A stretch of DNA of 23,658 bases from a virus, in the IMG/VR virus record IMGVR_UViG_3300023087_000103, positions 1-23,658 of that record. One strand, given 5' to 3'. Under the pieces are notes generated by a model. It saw only the letters and a program-made list of their open reading frames with translations. It had not been told where the DNA came from and ran no database searches. Positions 14,168-21,584 of the stretch are shown here, piece after piece (position 1 is the first letter of the stretch; each line of letters starts with the position of its first letter). Position numbers and translations under genes: made by a program.

Positions 14168-14602
14168 ATGAGCAATATAATTTGTAGTGGAGCTTTAATC
14201 TATAACCTTGACACTAATCGTTTTTTATTTTTACATAGAGCAAATAGTAAAAATAAACAAGTATGGGGTCTTGTAGGCGGAACTAATGAAGGAGAAGAAA
14301 CTCCTTGGGAAGGCCTAAAACGTGAAATCTTTGAAGAGATTGGCGAAATAGATATAAAGAAAACTATTCCTTTAGAAACATTTGTATCTAACGATACTAA
14401 ATTTTTATTTCATACATATCTATGTATTGTTTCTAAAGAATTCATACCAACCTTAAATAAAGAGCATGATGGATATGCTTGGGTTTCTTTTGGTCATTGG
14501 CCAAAGCCTTTACATTTTGGATTACAAAATACTTTAAACAAAAAAGTAAATCTTTCTAAATTAAAAACTGTGTTTGATGTTATAGATTTACTTGACAATT
14601 AG
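14168..14602 (+). CDS. NUDIX hydrolase
   Basis: NUDIX enzymes hydrolyse nucleoside diphosphates linked to another moiety. The 144-aa protein has the box G-x5-E-x7-RE-I-x-EE-x-G (near residues 38-60 from this start; REIFEEIGE visible), with E where the final hydrophobic residue usually stands. The start at 14168 gives MSNIICSGALIYN, a normal NUDIX first strand; an in-frame ATG at 14111 would lie inside gp15. The substrate cannot be told: candidates include oxidised nucleotides, ADP-sugars or GDP-mannose. The WVSFGHWPKPLHFGL segment recalls GDP-mannose hydrolase-like NUDIX proteins (weak). It lies between gp15 and the ADP-heptose genes, so action on an ADP-sugar pool is an open possibility. Confidence 0.88.
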   Translation: MSNIICSGALIYNLDTNRFLFLHRANSKNKQVWGLVGGTNEGEETPWEGLKREIFEEIGEIDIKKTIPLETFVSNDTKFLFHTYLCIVSKEFIPTLNKEHDGYAWVSFGHWPKPLHFGLQNTLNKKVNLSKLKTVFDVIDLLDN

Positions 14603-14620
14603 AAAGTTTGAGTGTACAAT
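14592..14620 (+). promoter_or_regulatory. Sigma70-type promoter for the heptose operon
   Basis: TTGACA (14592-14597), a 17-base spacer, and TACAAT (14615-14620), one base off the -10 consensus. The expected start is 6-8 bases later, at or near the A of the hldE ATG (14627), which lacks a Shine-Dalgarno; a leaderless mRNA is likely. The promoter overlaps the end of the NUDIX gene. Confidence 0.8.
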
Positions 14621-14626
14621 AATATT

Positions 14627-15766
14627 ATGAAAGTCTTAGTTATTGGTGATGTAATCACAGACAAATATATTTATGGTACATCTTCTCGTATTAGCCCCGA
14701 AGCGCCAGTTCCAGTTGTAAACTTATTAGACATTAAAGTTTTACAAGGCGGAGCCGGACTTGTACATCAAAATTTAAGAAATTTAGGAGTAGATGTAAAA
14801 CTACTAAATTTATCTAATCCACAATGCACTAAAATACGTGTAATTTGTGACGGGCATTATATTACAAGAATTGATGAAGATTACGTTACTGACGGTCAAG
14901 AAGCTCTTAAGTCTATATTAGAAAAAGACTTTAGCGAGTACGAATATGTAATCTTAAGTGACTACAACAAAGGTGTATTAGAATATTCAAACGATATTAT
15001 TGCACATCTTAATAGTTTTAATTGTAAGGTTATTGTAGACCCTAAGAGACACGTTAGTTGTTATGACGGTGCATGGTTAGTAAAACCCAATGGTAAGGAA
15101 TATAACGAATTAGGATTTAATAGTTGGGGCGGAAATATTATTACTACAAGTGCAAGTAACCCTGTTATTGCTAAAATAGATGATAATAATTACAATATTC
15201 AAGTTGAAGCCGAAGAAGTTAGCGATGTTACAGGAGCAGGTGATTGTTTCTTAGCCGCGTTTGTATACGGATTGGTTAATAATTATAATTATGAAAAATG
15301 TTTAAAAATTGCTGTTAAAGGCTCAACAGAATCAGTAAAACATACTGGCACATACATACTTAGTGAAAACGATCTGCAAAATAAAATAGTTTTTACTAAT
15401 GGTTGTTTTGATATACTACACACAGGACACCTTACATTGCTTAAAGAAGCCCGTAGCTTAGGTAATAAATTAATTGTAGGTCTAAACAGCGATGACAGTG
15501 TAAAACGCTTAAAAGGGCGTAATAGACCCGTTAACAGCGTTAATATAAGAAAGGAACAACTTGAACTTATTCCGTATGTAGACGAAGTTATTGTGTTTGA
15601 CAGCGACACACCTTACGAGCTTATTAAAGAACTAAAGCCAGACTTAATTGTCAAAGGTGGCGATTATACTGTAGAAGAAATTGTAGGACATGACTTAGCA
15701 CCTGTGCATATTGTTCCTACAGTTGAAGGATACAGTACAACAAAGATATTAGAGACTAACAAATGA
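14627..15766 (+). CDS. hldE: Bifunctional heptose-7-phosphate kinase / heptose-1-phosphate adenylyltransferase
   Basis: HldE makes two steps of ADP-heptose synthesis: phosphorylation at C1 of heptose-7-phosphate, and adenylylation of heptose-1-phosphate. The N-terminal PfkB kinase domain (1-245) has GDVITDKYIYG (7-17), the GGAG glycine pair (41-44) and the catalytic DVTGAGDCF (200-208). The C-terminal nucleotidyltransferase (about 254-379) has FTNGCFDILHTGHLTLLKEA (256-275, HxGH), SDDSVKRLKG (288-297), RPVN and VKGGDY (342-347). The second domain is very close to E. coli HldE. At 379 aa the enzyme is shorter than E. coli (477), nearly all from the kinase half. The ATG at 14627 is chosen over the GTG at 14612, which overlaps the promoter. 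It overlaps hldD by 4 bases. Confidence 0.94.
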   Translation: MKVLVIGDVITDKYIYGTSSRISPEAPVPVVNLLDIKVLQGGAGLVHQNLRNLGVDVKLLNLSNPQCTKIRVICDGHYITRIDEDYVTDGQEALKSILEKDFSEYEYVILSDYNKGVLEYSNDIIAHLNSFNCKVIVDPKRHVSCYDGAWLVKPNGKEYNELGFNSWGGNIITTSASNPVIAKIDDNNYNIQVEAEEVSDVTGAGDCFLAAFVYGLVNNYNYEKCLKIAVKGSTESVKHTGTYILSENDLQNKIVFTNGCFDILHTGHLTLLKEARSLGNKLIVGLNSDDSVKRLKGRNRPVNSVNIRKEQLELIPYVDEVIVFDSDTPYELIKELKPDLIVKGGDYTVEEIVGHDLAPVHIVPTVEGYSTTKILETNK

Positions 15767-16572
15767 AAATTTTAATTACAGGACATAAAGGATTTATTGG
15801 TCAAAATTTAACTTTTTATCTTCAAAACGATCACGAGTTATTTGGCTATGAGTGGCAAGAAGAACATTTGCCAGAAGTTGAAGGGTTTGATTGGGTAATA
15901 CATGTTGGCGCTATTTCAAGCACAACAGAACAAGATGTTGATAAAGTTATTTTACAAAACTATGAATTTAGTAAATGGTTATACAACCAATGTAATATCA
16001 AAGGCGTAAATTTTCAATATGCATCAAGTGCAAGCGTATATGGCCCATATGAAAAATTTAACGAAAACGATCCTAAACAGCCACAGTCTCCTTATGCATG
16101 GAGTAAGTATCTATTTGACAGATGGGTGTGGCAACAAAATCATAAAATTATTGTACAAGGATTTAGATATTTTAATGTGTATGGACCGTTAGAAGATCAC
16201 AAAGGAGATCAAGCAAGTCCGGTAACTAAGTTTACAAAGCAAGCAACCGAAAATGGCTCAATTAATATATTTGAAGGCAGCGACAAATATCTTCGAGATT
16301 TTGTATTTGTAGGCGATGTATGCGAAGCACATAAACAACTATTAGATAATAAAAAATCAGACATATATAACATTGGAACTGGAAAGCCAGTTAGTTTTCA
16401 AACAGTTGCAGAAATTATTTCAGAAAAATATAATGCAGAAATAAAATACATACCTATGCCTGAAAATTTAAAAAACCAATATCAAGAATATACTTGTGCA
16501 GACATATCTAAATTAAGTAATGTAGTAGATATTAATTTTGCAACAGTAGAGGAGTATGTAAAAAATGGCTGA
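15763..16572 (+). CDS. hldD: ADP-L-glycero-D-manno-heptose 6-epimerase
   Basis: HldD converts ADP-D,D-heptose to the L,D form used in LPS core. The 269-aa short-chain reductase has the Rossmann loop TGHKGFIG (6-13), the family's ISSTTE (51-56), YASSASVYG (86-94), catalytic Y111xxxK115 (SPYAWSKYLFD), FRYFNVYGP (134-142) and HKGDQAS (146-152), where K147 aligns with the second catalytic lysine of E. coli HldD. FEGSDKYLRDFVFVGDV (170-186) is also diagnostic. It is about 40 aa shorter than E. coli. It overlaps hldE (ATGA) and the cupin gene (8 bases), so the operon is tightly coupled. Confidence in the exact activity, rather than another sugar epimerase, comes from these diagnostic segments. Confidence 0.93.
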   Translation: MKILITGHKGFIGQNLTFYLQNDHELFGYEWQEEHLPEVEGFDWVIHVGAISSTTEQDVDKVILQNYEFSKWLYNQCNIKGVNFQYASSASVYGPYEKFNENDPKQPQSPYAWSKYLFDRWVWQQNHKIIVQGFRYFNVYGPLEDHKGDQASPVTKFTKQATENGSINIFEGSDKYLRDFVFVGDVCEAHKQLLDNKKSDIYNIGTGKPVSFQTVAEIISEKYNAEIKYIPMPENLKNQYQEYTCADISKLSNVVDINFATVEEYVKNG

Positions 16573-16960
16573 TGTAAAAAGACTAAGCGGTGTTGTTCAA
16601 AAAGGCTGGGGTTATGAAATGATTTGGGCCACAAATGAAATGTATTGTGGTAAAATTATGGTCTTTAACAGAGAAGGTGCTAAAACAAGTATGCACTTTC
16701 ATAAAGAAAAAGACGAGACTTGGTTTGTAAATAATGGAAGATTTAAAGTTGCATACATTGATACAAAGAATAGTATGCTATACGAAAAAGAACTTAAAGA
16801 AGGCGAAGTTTGGCGCAATCCTCCGCTACAGCCACATCAATTAATTTGTTTGTCTAAAGAAGGAAGTGTAACAGAAGTTAGTACACCAGATAGCGTTGAA
16901 GATAATTATAGAATTGGTCCAGGCGACAGTCAAAGGTTAGAAGATGCCGCAGAAGATTGA
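16565..16960 (+). CDS. Cupin, sugar-phosphate isomerase/epimerase-like
   Basis: A single-domain cupin of 131 aa with the two metal-binding motifs: H44-x-H46-x4-E51 (SMHFHKEKDETW) and H91 (LQPHQLIC). It ends with EVSTPD and YRIGPGDSQR, as in the cupin part of type II mannose-6-phosphate isomerase/guanylyltransferases. Stand-alone relatives occur in LPS and nucleotide-sugar loci as isomerases, epimerases or binding proteins. The substrate here is unknown; a role in sedoheptulose or heptose supply, replacing gmhA, is a guess with no family evidence. It overlaps hldD by 8 bases and the oxygenase gene by 17 bases. Confidence 0.8.
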   Translation: MADVKRLSGVVQKGWGYEMIWATNEMYCGKIMVFNREGAKTSMHFHKEKDETWFVNNGRFKVAYIDTKNSMLYEKELKEGEVWRNPPLQPHQLICLSKEGSVTEVSTPDSVEDNYRIGPGDSQRLEDAAED

Positions 16961-17561
16961 ATTTAAAGATTACTTTCCTGTTGCAGTATTACACTATAAG
17001 ATTGATGACGACATGGCCAATGCTGTATGCTCTGCTGTGGAGCCAGAATTAAGTAAACTACAAAGAACTACGCCAATAGTTGATTATGGTGGCGATCCTT
17101 ACACGTCTGTTGATACACATGCTACAGATTTTTGGGATAATAAAATTCAAATACACACGTTAGTTCCAGACTTTTTTGAAGAAGTTAGAAATGCAGTTTT
17201 GCTTTATCAAGAGCATACAAGCATTATGATTAACCCTAACTTTAAAATACGTTATTGGACTCAAGATTATTCAGACGGCGATTCGCACGATATTCATAAT
17301 CATGGAATACATGGCATTAGTGGAACATATTATATGAGAGCTAATAGTGCGGCTGGACCTATAAGATTTTATAATCCTAATCAAGTAGCCGGACTTGTTA
17401 AACATATGATGTCAGGAAATCCATATTGTGCAGATACTATGGACGTTTACCCAGAAAAAGGCACAATGTTAATTTTTCCATCATATCTTAAACATAAAGT
17501 TGTTGAATGTAACGAAGGCGCAATTCGTACATCTATTTCTTTTGATATTTGCCCGGGGTAA
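16944..17561 (+). CDS. 2-oxoglutarate/Fe(II) oxygenase, first copy
   Basis: The protein (205 aa) fits the 'putative 2OG-Fe(II) oxygenase' family common in marine T4-like phages. DIHNHGIHGISGTYYM (116-131) supplies two candidate metal ligands (H118, H120) as in the H-x-H-P-x-SGvyY motif; YPEKGTMLIFPSYLKHKV (169-186) supplies the distal H184; and IRTSISFDI (194-202) supplies R195 for 2-oxoglutarate. Such enzymes hydroxylate amino acids, nucleobases or sugars; the substrate is unknown. Its place between the cupin and gmhB suggests tailoring of the heptose product or of a sugar-carrying protein. It overlaps the cupin gene by 17 bases. Confidence 0.85.
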   Translation: MPQKIEFKDYFPVAVLHYKIDDDMANAVCSAVEPELSKLQRTTPIVDYGGDPYTSVDTHATDFWDNKIQIHTLVPDFFEEVRNAVLLYQEHTSIMINPNFKIRYWTQDYSDGDSHDIHNHGIHGISGTYYMRANSAAGPIRFYNPNQVAGLVKHMMSGNPYCADTMDVYPEKGTMLIFPSYLKHKVVECNEGAIRTSISFDICPG

Positions 17562-17564
17562 TAA

Positions 17565-18200
17565 ATGTATAACATAAATTGGAGTAATCAGAAAAAACCT
17601 CAACCCGAAAAAATACCGTTCTATGATCATAAAAATGTAGCACCTAAAGTAGTTGTTGGTTTAGATCGAGACGGCGTTATTAATGTTGATAGAGGTACCT
17701 ATACATATCGTCCTGAAGATTTTGAACCAATTCCTGGAAGTCTTGAGGCAGTTGCTAAAATTAGACAACTTGGTCACAAGATCGCAATTATTACAAATCA
17801 AGCAGGCATTGGTAAGGGATTATATACACCCGAAGATGTAGATAAAACACACGACTATATGTTTAAATTATTAGGTGAAGCTGGCTGTGCAAGTATTGAT
17901 GCAATTTATTATAGCGAAACAAATTTAAGAAATGATATATTTGCAAAACCTAATACAGGAATGTTTAAAAAATGTGAAGAAGAAAATCCTTATATTAAAT
18001 TTAAGAAAGGATTCTTTGTTGGTGATAAAATTTCTGATTTAAAAGCCGCACATAGGATAGGTGCAAAACCTATTCTTGTAAGAACAGGTCACGGGGAAGA
18101 AACTATTAAAGAACTTAATAAATTTAGTAATAGAGATCTTAAAAAACGAGTATCTATATTTAATGATTTAAAAGAGTTTGCTAATTGGCTTGATCGATAG
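17565..18200 (+). CDS. gmhB: D-glycero-D-manno-heptose-1,7-bisphosphate phosphatase-like HAD enzyme
   Basis: GmhB removes the C7 phosphate between the two HldE reactions. The 211-aa HAD protein shows motif I DRDGVIN (34-40), the TNQAGIGKG loop (77-85), K128 in AKPNTGM (127-133) and GDKISDLKAA (153-162), the order and spacing of GmhB. An N-terminal extension of about 28 residues is added. The Cys/His zinc loop of E. coli GmhB (before the KP-GM motif) is absent: here the stretch reads YYSETNLRNDIFAKP. Histidinol-phosphate phosphatase and other D,D-heptose-1,7-bisphosphatase-like HADs share the fold, so the call leans on hldE and hldD in the same operon. Its end overlaps the opposing oxygenase gene by 20 bases. 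Confidence 0.85.
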   Translation: MYNINWSNQKKPQPEKIPFYDHKNVAPKVVVGLDRDGVINVDRGTYTYRPEDFEPIPGSLEAVAKIRQLGHKIAIITNQAGIGKGLYTPEDVDKTHDYMFKLLGEAGCASIDAIYYSETNLRNDIFAKPNTGMFKKCEEENPYIKFKKGFFVGDKISDLKAAHRIGAKPILVRTGHGEETIKELNKFSNRDLKKRVSIFNDLKEFANWLDR

Positions 18201-18783
18201 ATTCTATACCAAAATTTGCACTTACTGAATATCTTATTTCGTCAGATTTATTATATGTAACAAAATGATCTAATGTACTTGGAAAGAATATAATCTCTCC
18301 TTCTTCTAAATTAGTATCAAAAGATTTTCCAAATTGATTTGTATTAAAAAGTAAGTTTGTTTCTGCTGGAAATGGTTCATACGAACTATTATAAAATATA
18401 AACTTACTTTCAGAATCTTTTGGAACGTGCAACGAATAAGCACAACTAAAAACATTCTTATCACCAGTATGACAATGTACGTCTTGATGTTGTCCTTTAG
18501 AATACCCGTTAGCCCAGGCAGATCCGCCAATAGTTGCTAAATCTGTCTTAAAAGAAATAGATTCTAAATAAGAATGTAAAATAGGGTGTATACTTGTAAA
18601 AAATAAATCCCAATTAATATTAATATCTGTTCTTCCGTGTGTAGTATAACAGTCGCAATACCAATCATCGCTCGGACTAAGAATATTATCTTGTTTTAAT
18701 TGAGATAAAAGATCTTCTTTTATCTCATTATGGTTAGGAATTTTTGTTTTATAAATTGGAATTCCAAAAATACTAAATGTCAT
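18181..18783 (-). CDS. 2-oxoglutarate/Fe(II) oxygenase-like protein, second copy
   Basis: A 200-aa protein with FGIPIYKTKIP at the start, typical of marine phage 2OG oxygenases. AWANGYSKGQHQDVHCHTG (89-107) offers H99-x-D101 and H103/H105; EGEIIFFPSTLDHFVTYN (161-178) supplies the distal H173; R184 in IRYSVSANF would bind 2-oxoglutarate. It differs clearly from the first copy and is not a recent duplicate. Its start overlaps the carbamoyltransferase stop by 11 bases, so it is the last gene of the leftward GT9, carbamoyltransferase and oxygenase unit. Substrate unknown; a carbamoylated sugar or the acceptor protein is a contextual guess. Confidence 0.8.
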   Translation of the reverse strand: MTFSIFGIPIYKTKIPNHNEIKEDLLSQLKQDNILSPSDDWYCDCYTTHGRTDININWDLFFTSIHPILHSYLESISFKTDLATIGGSAWANGYSKGQHQDVHCHTGDKNVFSCAYSLHVPKDSESKFIFYNSSYEPFPAETNLLFNTNQFGKSFDTNLEEGEIIFFPSTLDHFVTYNKSDEIRYSVSANFGIESIDQAN

Positions 18784-20572
18784 TTTTAATCTTAATCATC
18801 TTTTTAAATTCTGGTAAAAATAAGTATTCTATATCACTTTTCTTTAAAGTCCACATTGCATCATATAATGTTTCAACTAATGGATCGCCTCCCAAATTAA
18901 ATGATGTATTGAATACAATTGGAACACCTGTCTTTTCTTTAAATGCTTTAATAATATTGTAATAATGAGGATTTTGTTCTTTATTAACAGTTTGAATACG
19001 ACAAGTTCCGTCTACGTGAATAATAGCAGGAATCTTTTCTTCAATGCCTGGCTGACAGTTTACAGCATACATCATTGTAGGTGAACTTTTCATACCACGC
19101 AAATCAAACCATTCGTGTACATCTTCTTCTAAGATACTACCTGCAAACGGACGGAAATATTCTCGACGCTTAACAGTATTAACAAAATCTTTGCCATTAG
19201 GATCAGTTGGATCATAAAGAATACTTCTATTGCCTAAAGCTCTTGGACCGTTCTCAGATCTTCCTTGATATACTGTAACAATATTTCTGTCTGTGATTAA
19301 ATCTACAAGATCTTTATAATCTGCATCAGTAACTTCGGCATTAAATTGATCTGCAATTTGTTCTACATCTTCAGTTGTGTAATTGTAAGTAGGACCGTAA
19401 TAAACAGTATCGACTTGTTTATTAATTGTCATATCTTTTGTTATAGTACGATAAGCCCATAATGCGGCGCCTATTGCTGTTCCGCCGTCATTAGACACCG
19501 GTTCGACATATAAATTAATACCTTCGTCTTTTAATTGCTCTAAATACCAATAGTTAGCAACACAATTTAATCCGTATCCTCCAGAAACAACTACATTGTT
19601 ACATCCAGTCATTTCAACTGCTTTCCTAATAACATCTAATGATGCTTGTTGAGTTTGAGTTTGAATAGCATATGCCATGTCACGTCTATTTTGACTTTTA
19701 GTACAATCTTCTCTGTCAGGTTCTTCTCGTAAAACACTGCTAATCATTTCGTTAACAATTGAACCATTGGGATATTTTGGAATAAACAAGTTACGATTAG
19801 TTAACGGAGTTGGCCAATCAATATTTTCATCAAAGACTTTTGGGATCATATTGTTTTCTTTACCGTATGGAAATAATCCCATAGTCTTTCCAGCTTCAAT
19901 TGCGTCCCAGCCGCAGTATTCTGTTACTGCTTCATATGCTTTAACAATGCCTGCTCTATCTGAGCATGATACTTGATACATTCCAGTATCATTACCAAAA
20001 ATATCAGTGTCTTTGTTTTCGTTTATAAATGTAGGTAGATAATCTCTACAACCCATTGTTTTATATAAAGTTTGAATTTGGTCTGGATATGAACATTTAT
20101 AGATAGTTTCAGTTTCCCACATATATCTTGGAGAATCTTCATAATCCATAGGAAAACATGTGCCAGCGCCATCAATAATAACTGCTGTTGCTTCTTCAAA
20201 TCCAGAATTATAAAATGCAAGTGCGGCATGCATTTTATGATGTAGTTTTGCAGTATCAATTATTTGAGGGTGTGCATCAAGTGGATGTCCTTTTTCAATT
20301 AGTCCAAGTTTCCTTGCAAATCCTGTAATATAATCTTCATTTGTATAGTCAATACGACCAGCAGTATCGCTAAGTGTTTGTGTATGTGATACAACCAAAT
20401 AATCTAATTTATTTGTATATTCTAAAATTTTTAAAATAGATGCTAATGGTCCTCCATCATATTTGGTTCTTGTGAGTCTTTCTTCTTCCATAGCAAATAC
20501 AATTTCGCCATCTTTAAGTAAACACACACCAGCATTATGACCTCGAGCTACGCCTGCAATCCATTGACTCAT
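18773..20572 (-). CDS. NodU/CmcH-type O-carbamoyltransferase
   Basis: These enzymes move a carbamoyl group from carbamoyl phosphate, through carbamoyl-adenylate, onto a hydroxyl, often of a sugar. The 599-aa protein has both halves. The N-terminal Kae1-like domain shows GHNAGVCLLKDG (11-22), EEERLTR (29-35), the metal-site LHHKMHAA (110-117), VIIDGAG (131-137), VVSGGYGLNCVAN (328-340) and PVSNDGGTAIGAALW (358-372). The C-terminal domain shows YQGRSENGPRALGNRS (435-450), REYFRPFAGSI (470-480), HVDGTCRIQTV (519-529) and VFNTSFNLGGDP (553-564). I chose the ATG at 20572 because AGGAGG lies 8 bases upstream and it begins one base after the GT9 stop. The neighbour context suggests it modifies the transferred sugar. 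Confidence 0.92.
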   Translation of the reverse strand: MSQWIAGVARGHNAGVCLLKDGEIVFAMEEERLTRTKYDGGPLASILKILEYTNKLDYLVVSHTQTLSDTAGRIDYTNEDYITGFARKLGLIEKGHPLDAHPQIIDTAKLHHKMHAALAFYNSGFEEATAVIIDGAGTCFPMDYEDSPRYMWETETIYKCSYPDQIQTLYKTMGCRDYLPTFINENKDTDIFGNDTGMYQVSCSDRAGIVKAYEAVTEYCGWDAIEAGKTMGLFPYGKENNMIPKVFDENIDWPTPLTNRNLFIPKYPNGSIVNEMISSVLREEPDREDCTKSQNRRDMAYAIQTQTQQASLDVIRKAVEMTGCNNVVVSGGYGLNCVANYWYLEQLKDEGINLYVEPVSNDGGTAIGAALWAYRTITKDMTINKQVDTVYYGPTYNYTTEDVEQIADQFNAEVTDADYKDLVDLITDRNIVTVYQGRSENGPRALGNRSILYDPTDPNGKDFVNTVKRREYFRPFAGSILEEDVHEWFDLRGMKSSPTMMYAVNCQPGIEEKIPAIIHVDGTCRIQTVNKEQNPHYYNIIKAFKEKTGVPIVFNTSFNLGGDPLVETLYDAMWTLKKSDIEYLFLPEFKKMIKIKNDI

Positions 20573-20573
20573 A

Positions 20574-21581
20574 TTAATGTCCTCCTGTATGGGAACAAGT
20601 TGAATTATTATCAAATTGATTCTGTGTTGGTTGTTGTGGTGCTGAACGCTCACTTTTACCTACACGTTTTTTAATAGAATTAACTATACTATCAATTTGT
20701 TCTTGTGTCAAGTCCATTGCTTTATCATTTAATCTGTCAGGTTCTTCTTCCATTGATACTCTAATAGGACTATATACACGTCTTCCTTCGCCAACATCAA
20801 AGATTTCAATATCTTTGTCATTTACGTATGATGTGTTAATTGGATATGTACTACCAGTAATAACTGTAGCAGTGGTGCCAAGTGATTTAGCAATATGTTG
20901 TCCTACACTGTCACATCCTAAGAAGTGATCTGCGGCATCAATTACTCCTCCCCAAATTCTAATATCTGGAATTTCTGGTTGTGCGAGAGGAGCTTCGTTA
21001 GGATCTTCATTATACATGTTAAGCGGCAATTCGCTCATTATAATAATTCCGTATTCTTTTTTAAGTTCGTTAGCGATTGCTAACATATCTTCTACGCGAA
21101 AACTTCTCGATGTTTGATCTATTAATGTTTGTTCAACTCCTCTGCCAAAAGGTTGAATTACAATTACTTTACTTAAACCAGTAACTGCTTTAACTTCGTC
21201 AACAACACTTTTACCGTGTAACTTTTCTGATTTATTAAGATATATTTGGGGAATATGTAAATCTCTAATACCTTTTTTATTAATTTCAATATCAAAGGCT
21301 TGTGCAATACTGCATTTTTGATTATAATACTCCCAAATACGATATGGTTCTGGACTTACACAAGTTCTATCTTTAATAAAGTTTTCAAATAATCCTTTGT
21401 GCCAAACGTCATATGCACGTTTATGCAATGTAGGATGTCCTTTATAGAAATCAGTTCCTCCTTCACAGACAATAATAAAATCATCCTCAGGATTTTCTTT
21501 TTCAAAAAGTTCAAGTGCGGGAATTGATGTTATAACACGGCCGGCGCCGCCGTTAATAAAAAATGCTGTTGATCTTGACAT
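20574..21581 (-). CDS. GT9/heptosyltransferase-like glycosyltransferase
   Basis: The protein (335 aa) has the two-part layout of glycosyltransferase family 9, the LPS ADP-heptosyltransferase family. At the start, GGAGRVITSIPALELF (11-26) matches the G-D-x-(L/V)-x-T-x-P-(A/L)-L segment. A linker leads to the second Rossmann domain with VIVIQPFGRG (139-148). DAADHFLGCDSVGQHIAKSLG (215-235) corresponds to the donor-binding DTG-x-x-H-x-A-x-A motif, here DSVGQHIA. The last 25 residues are Gln/Asn/Ser-rich and probably disordered. The next genes (1 base away) are the carbamoyltransferase and an oxygenase. ADP-heptose as donor is inferred from hldE/hldD nearby; related GT9-like proteins also act on proteins. 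AAGGATAG lies upstream, inside an inverted repeat. Confidence 0.78.
   Translation of the reverse strand: MSRSTAFFINGGAGRVITSIPALELFEKENPEDDFIIVCEGGTDFYKGHPTLHKRAYDVWHKGLFENFIKDRTCVSPEPYRIWEYYNQKCSIAQAFDIEINKKGIRDLHIPQIYLNKSEKLHGKSVVDEVKAVTGLSKVIVIQPFGRGVEQTLIDQTSRSFRVEDMLAIANELKKEYGIIIMSELPLNMYNEDPNEAPLAQPEIPDIRIWGGVIDAADHFLGCDSVGQHIAKSLGTTATVITGSTYPINTSYVNDKDIEIFDVGEGRRVYSPIRVSMEEEPDRLNDKAMDLTQEQIDSIVNSIKKRVGKSERSAPQQPTQNQFDNNSTCSHTGGH
20581..20586 (-). promoter_or_regulatory. Shine-Dalgarno that fixes the carbamoyltransferase start
   Basis: AGGAGG on the minus strand, 8 bases before the ATG at 20572, inside the 3' end of the GT9 gene. It excludes the upstream in-frame start at 20653. Confidence 0.9.
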
Positions 21582-21584
21582 AGG

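Noticed and set aside
14627-18200. Reading the heptose operon as a piece of host bacterial chromosome or a prophage boundary
   Set aside because: It is embedded between phage neck genes and tail fibre genes with the same base composition and overlapping genes; no integrase, att repeat or transposase is visible.
20573-20653. Carbamoyltransferase start at 20653
   Set aside because: The added 27 residues overlap the GT9 C-terminus and look unlike the family; AGGAGG and the conserved start support 20572.
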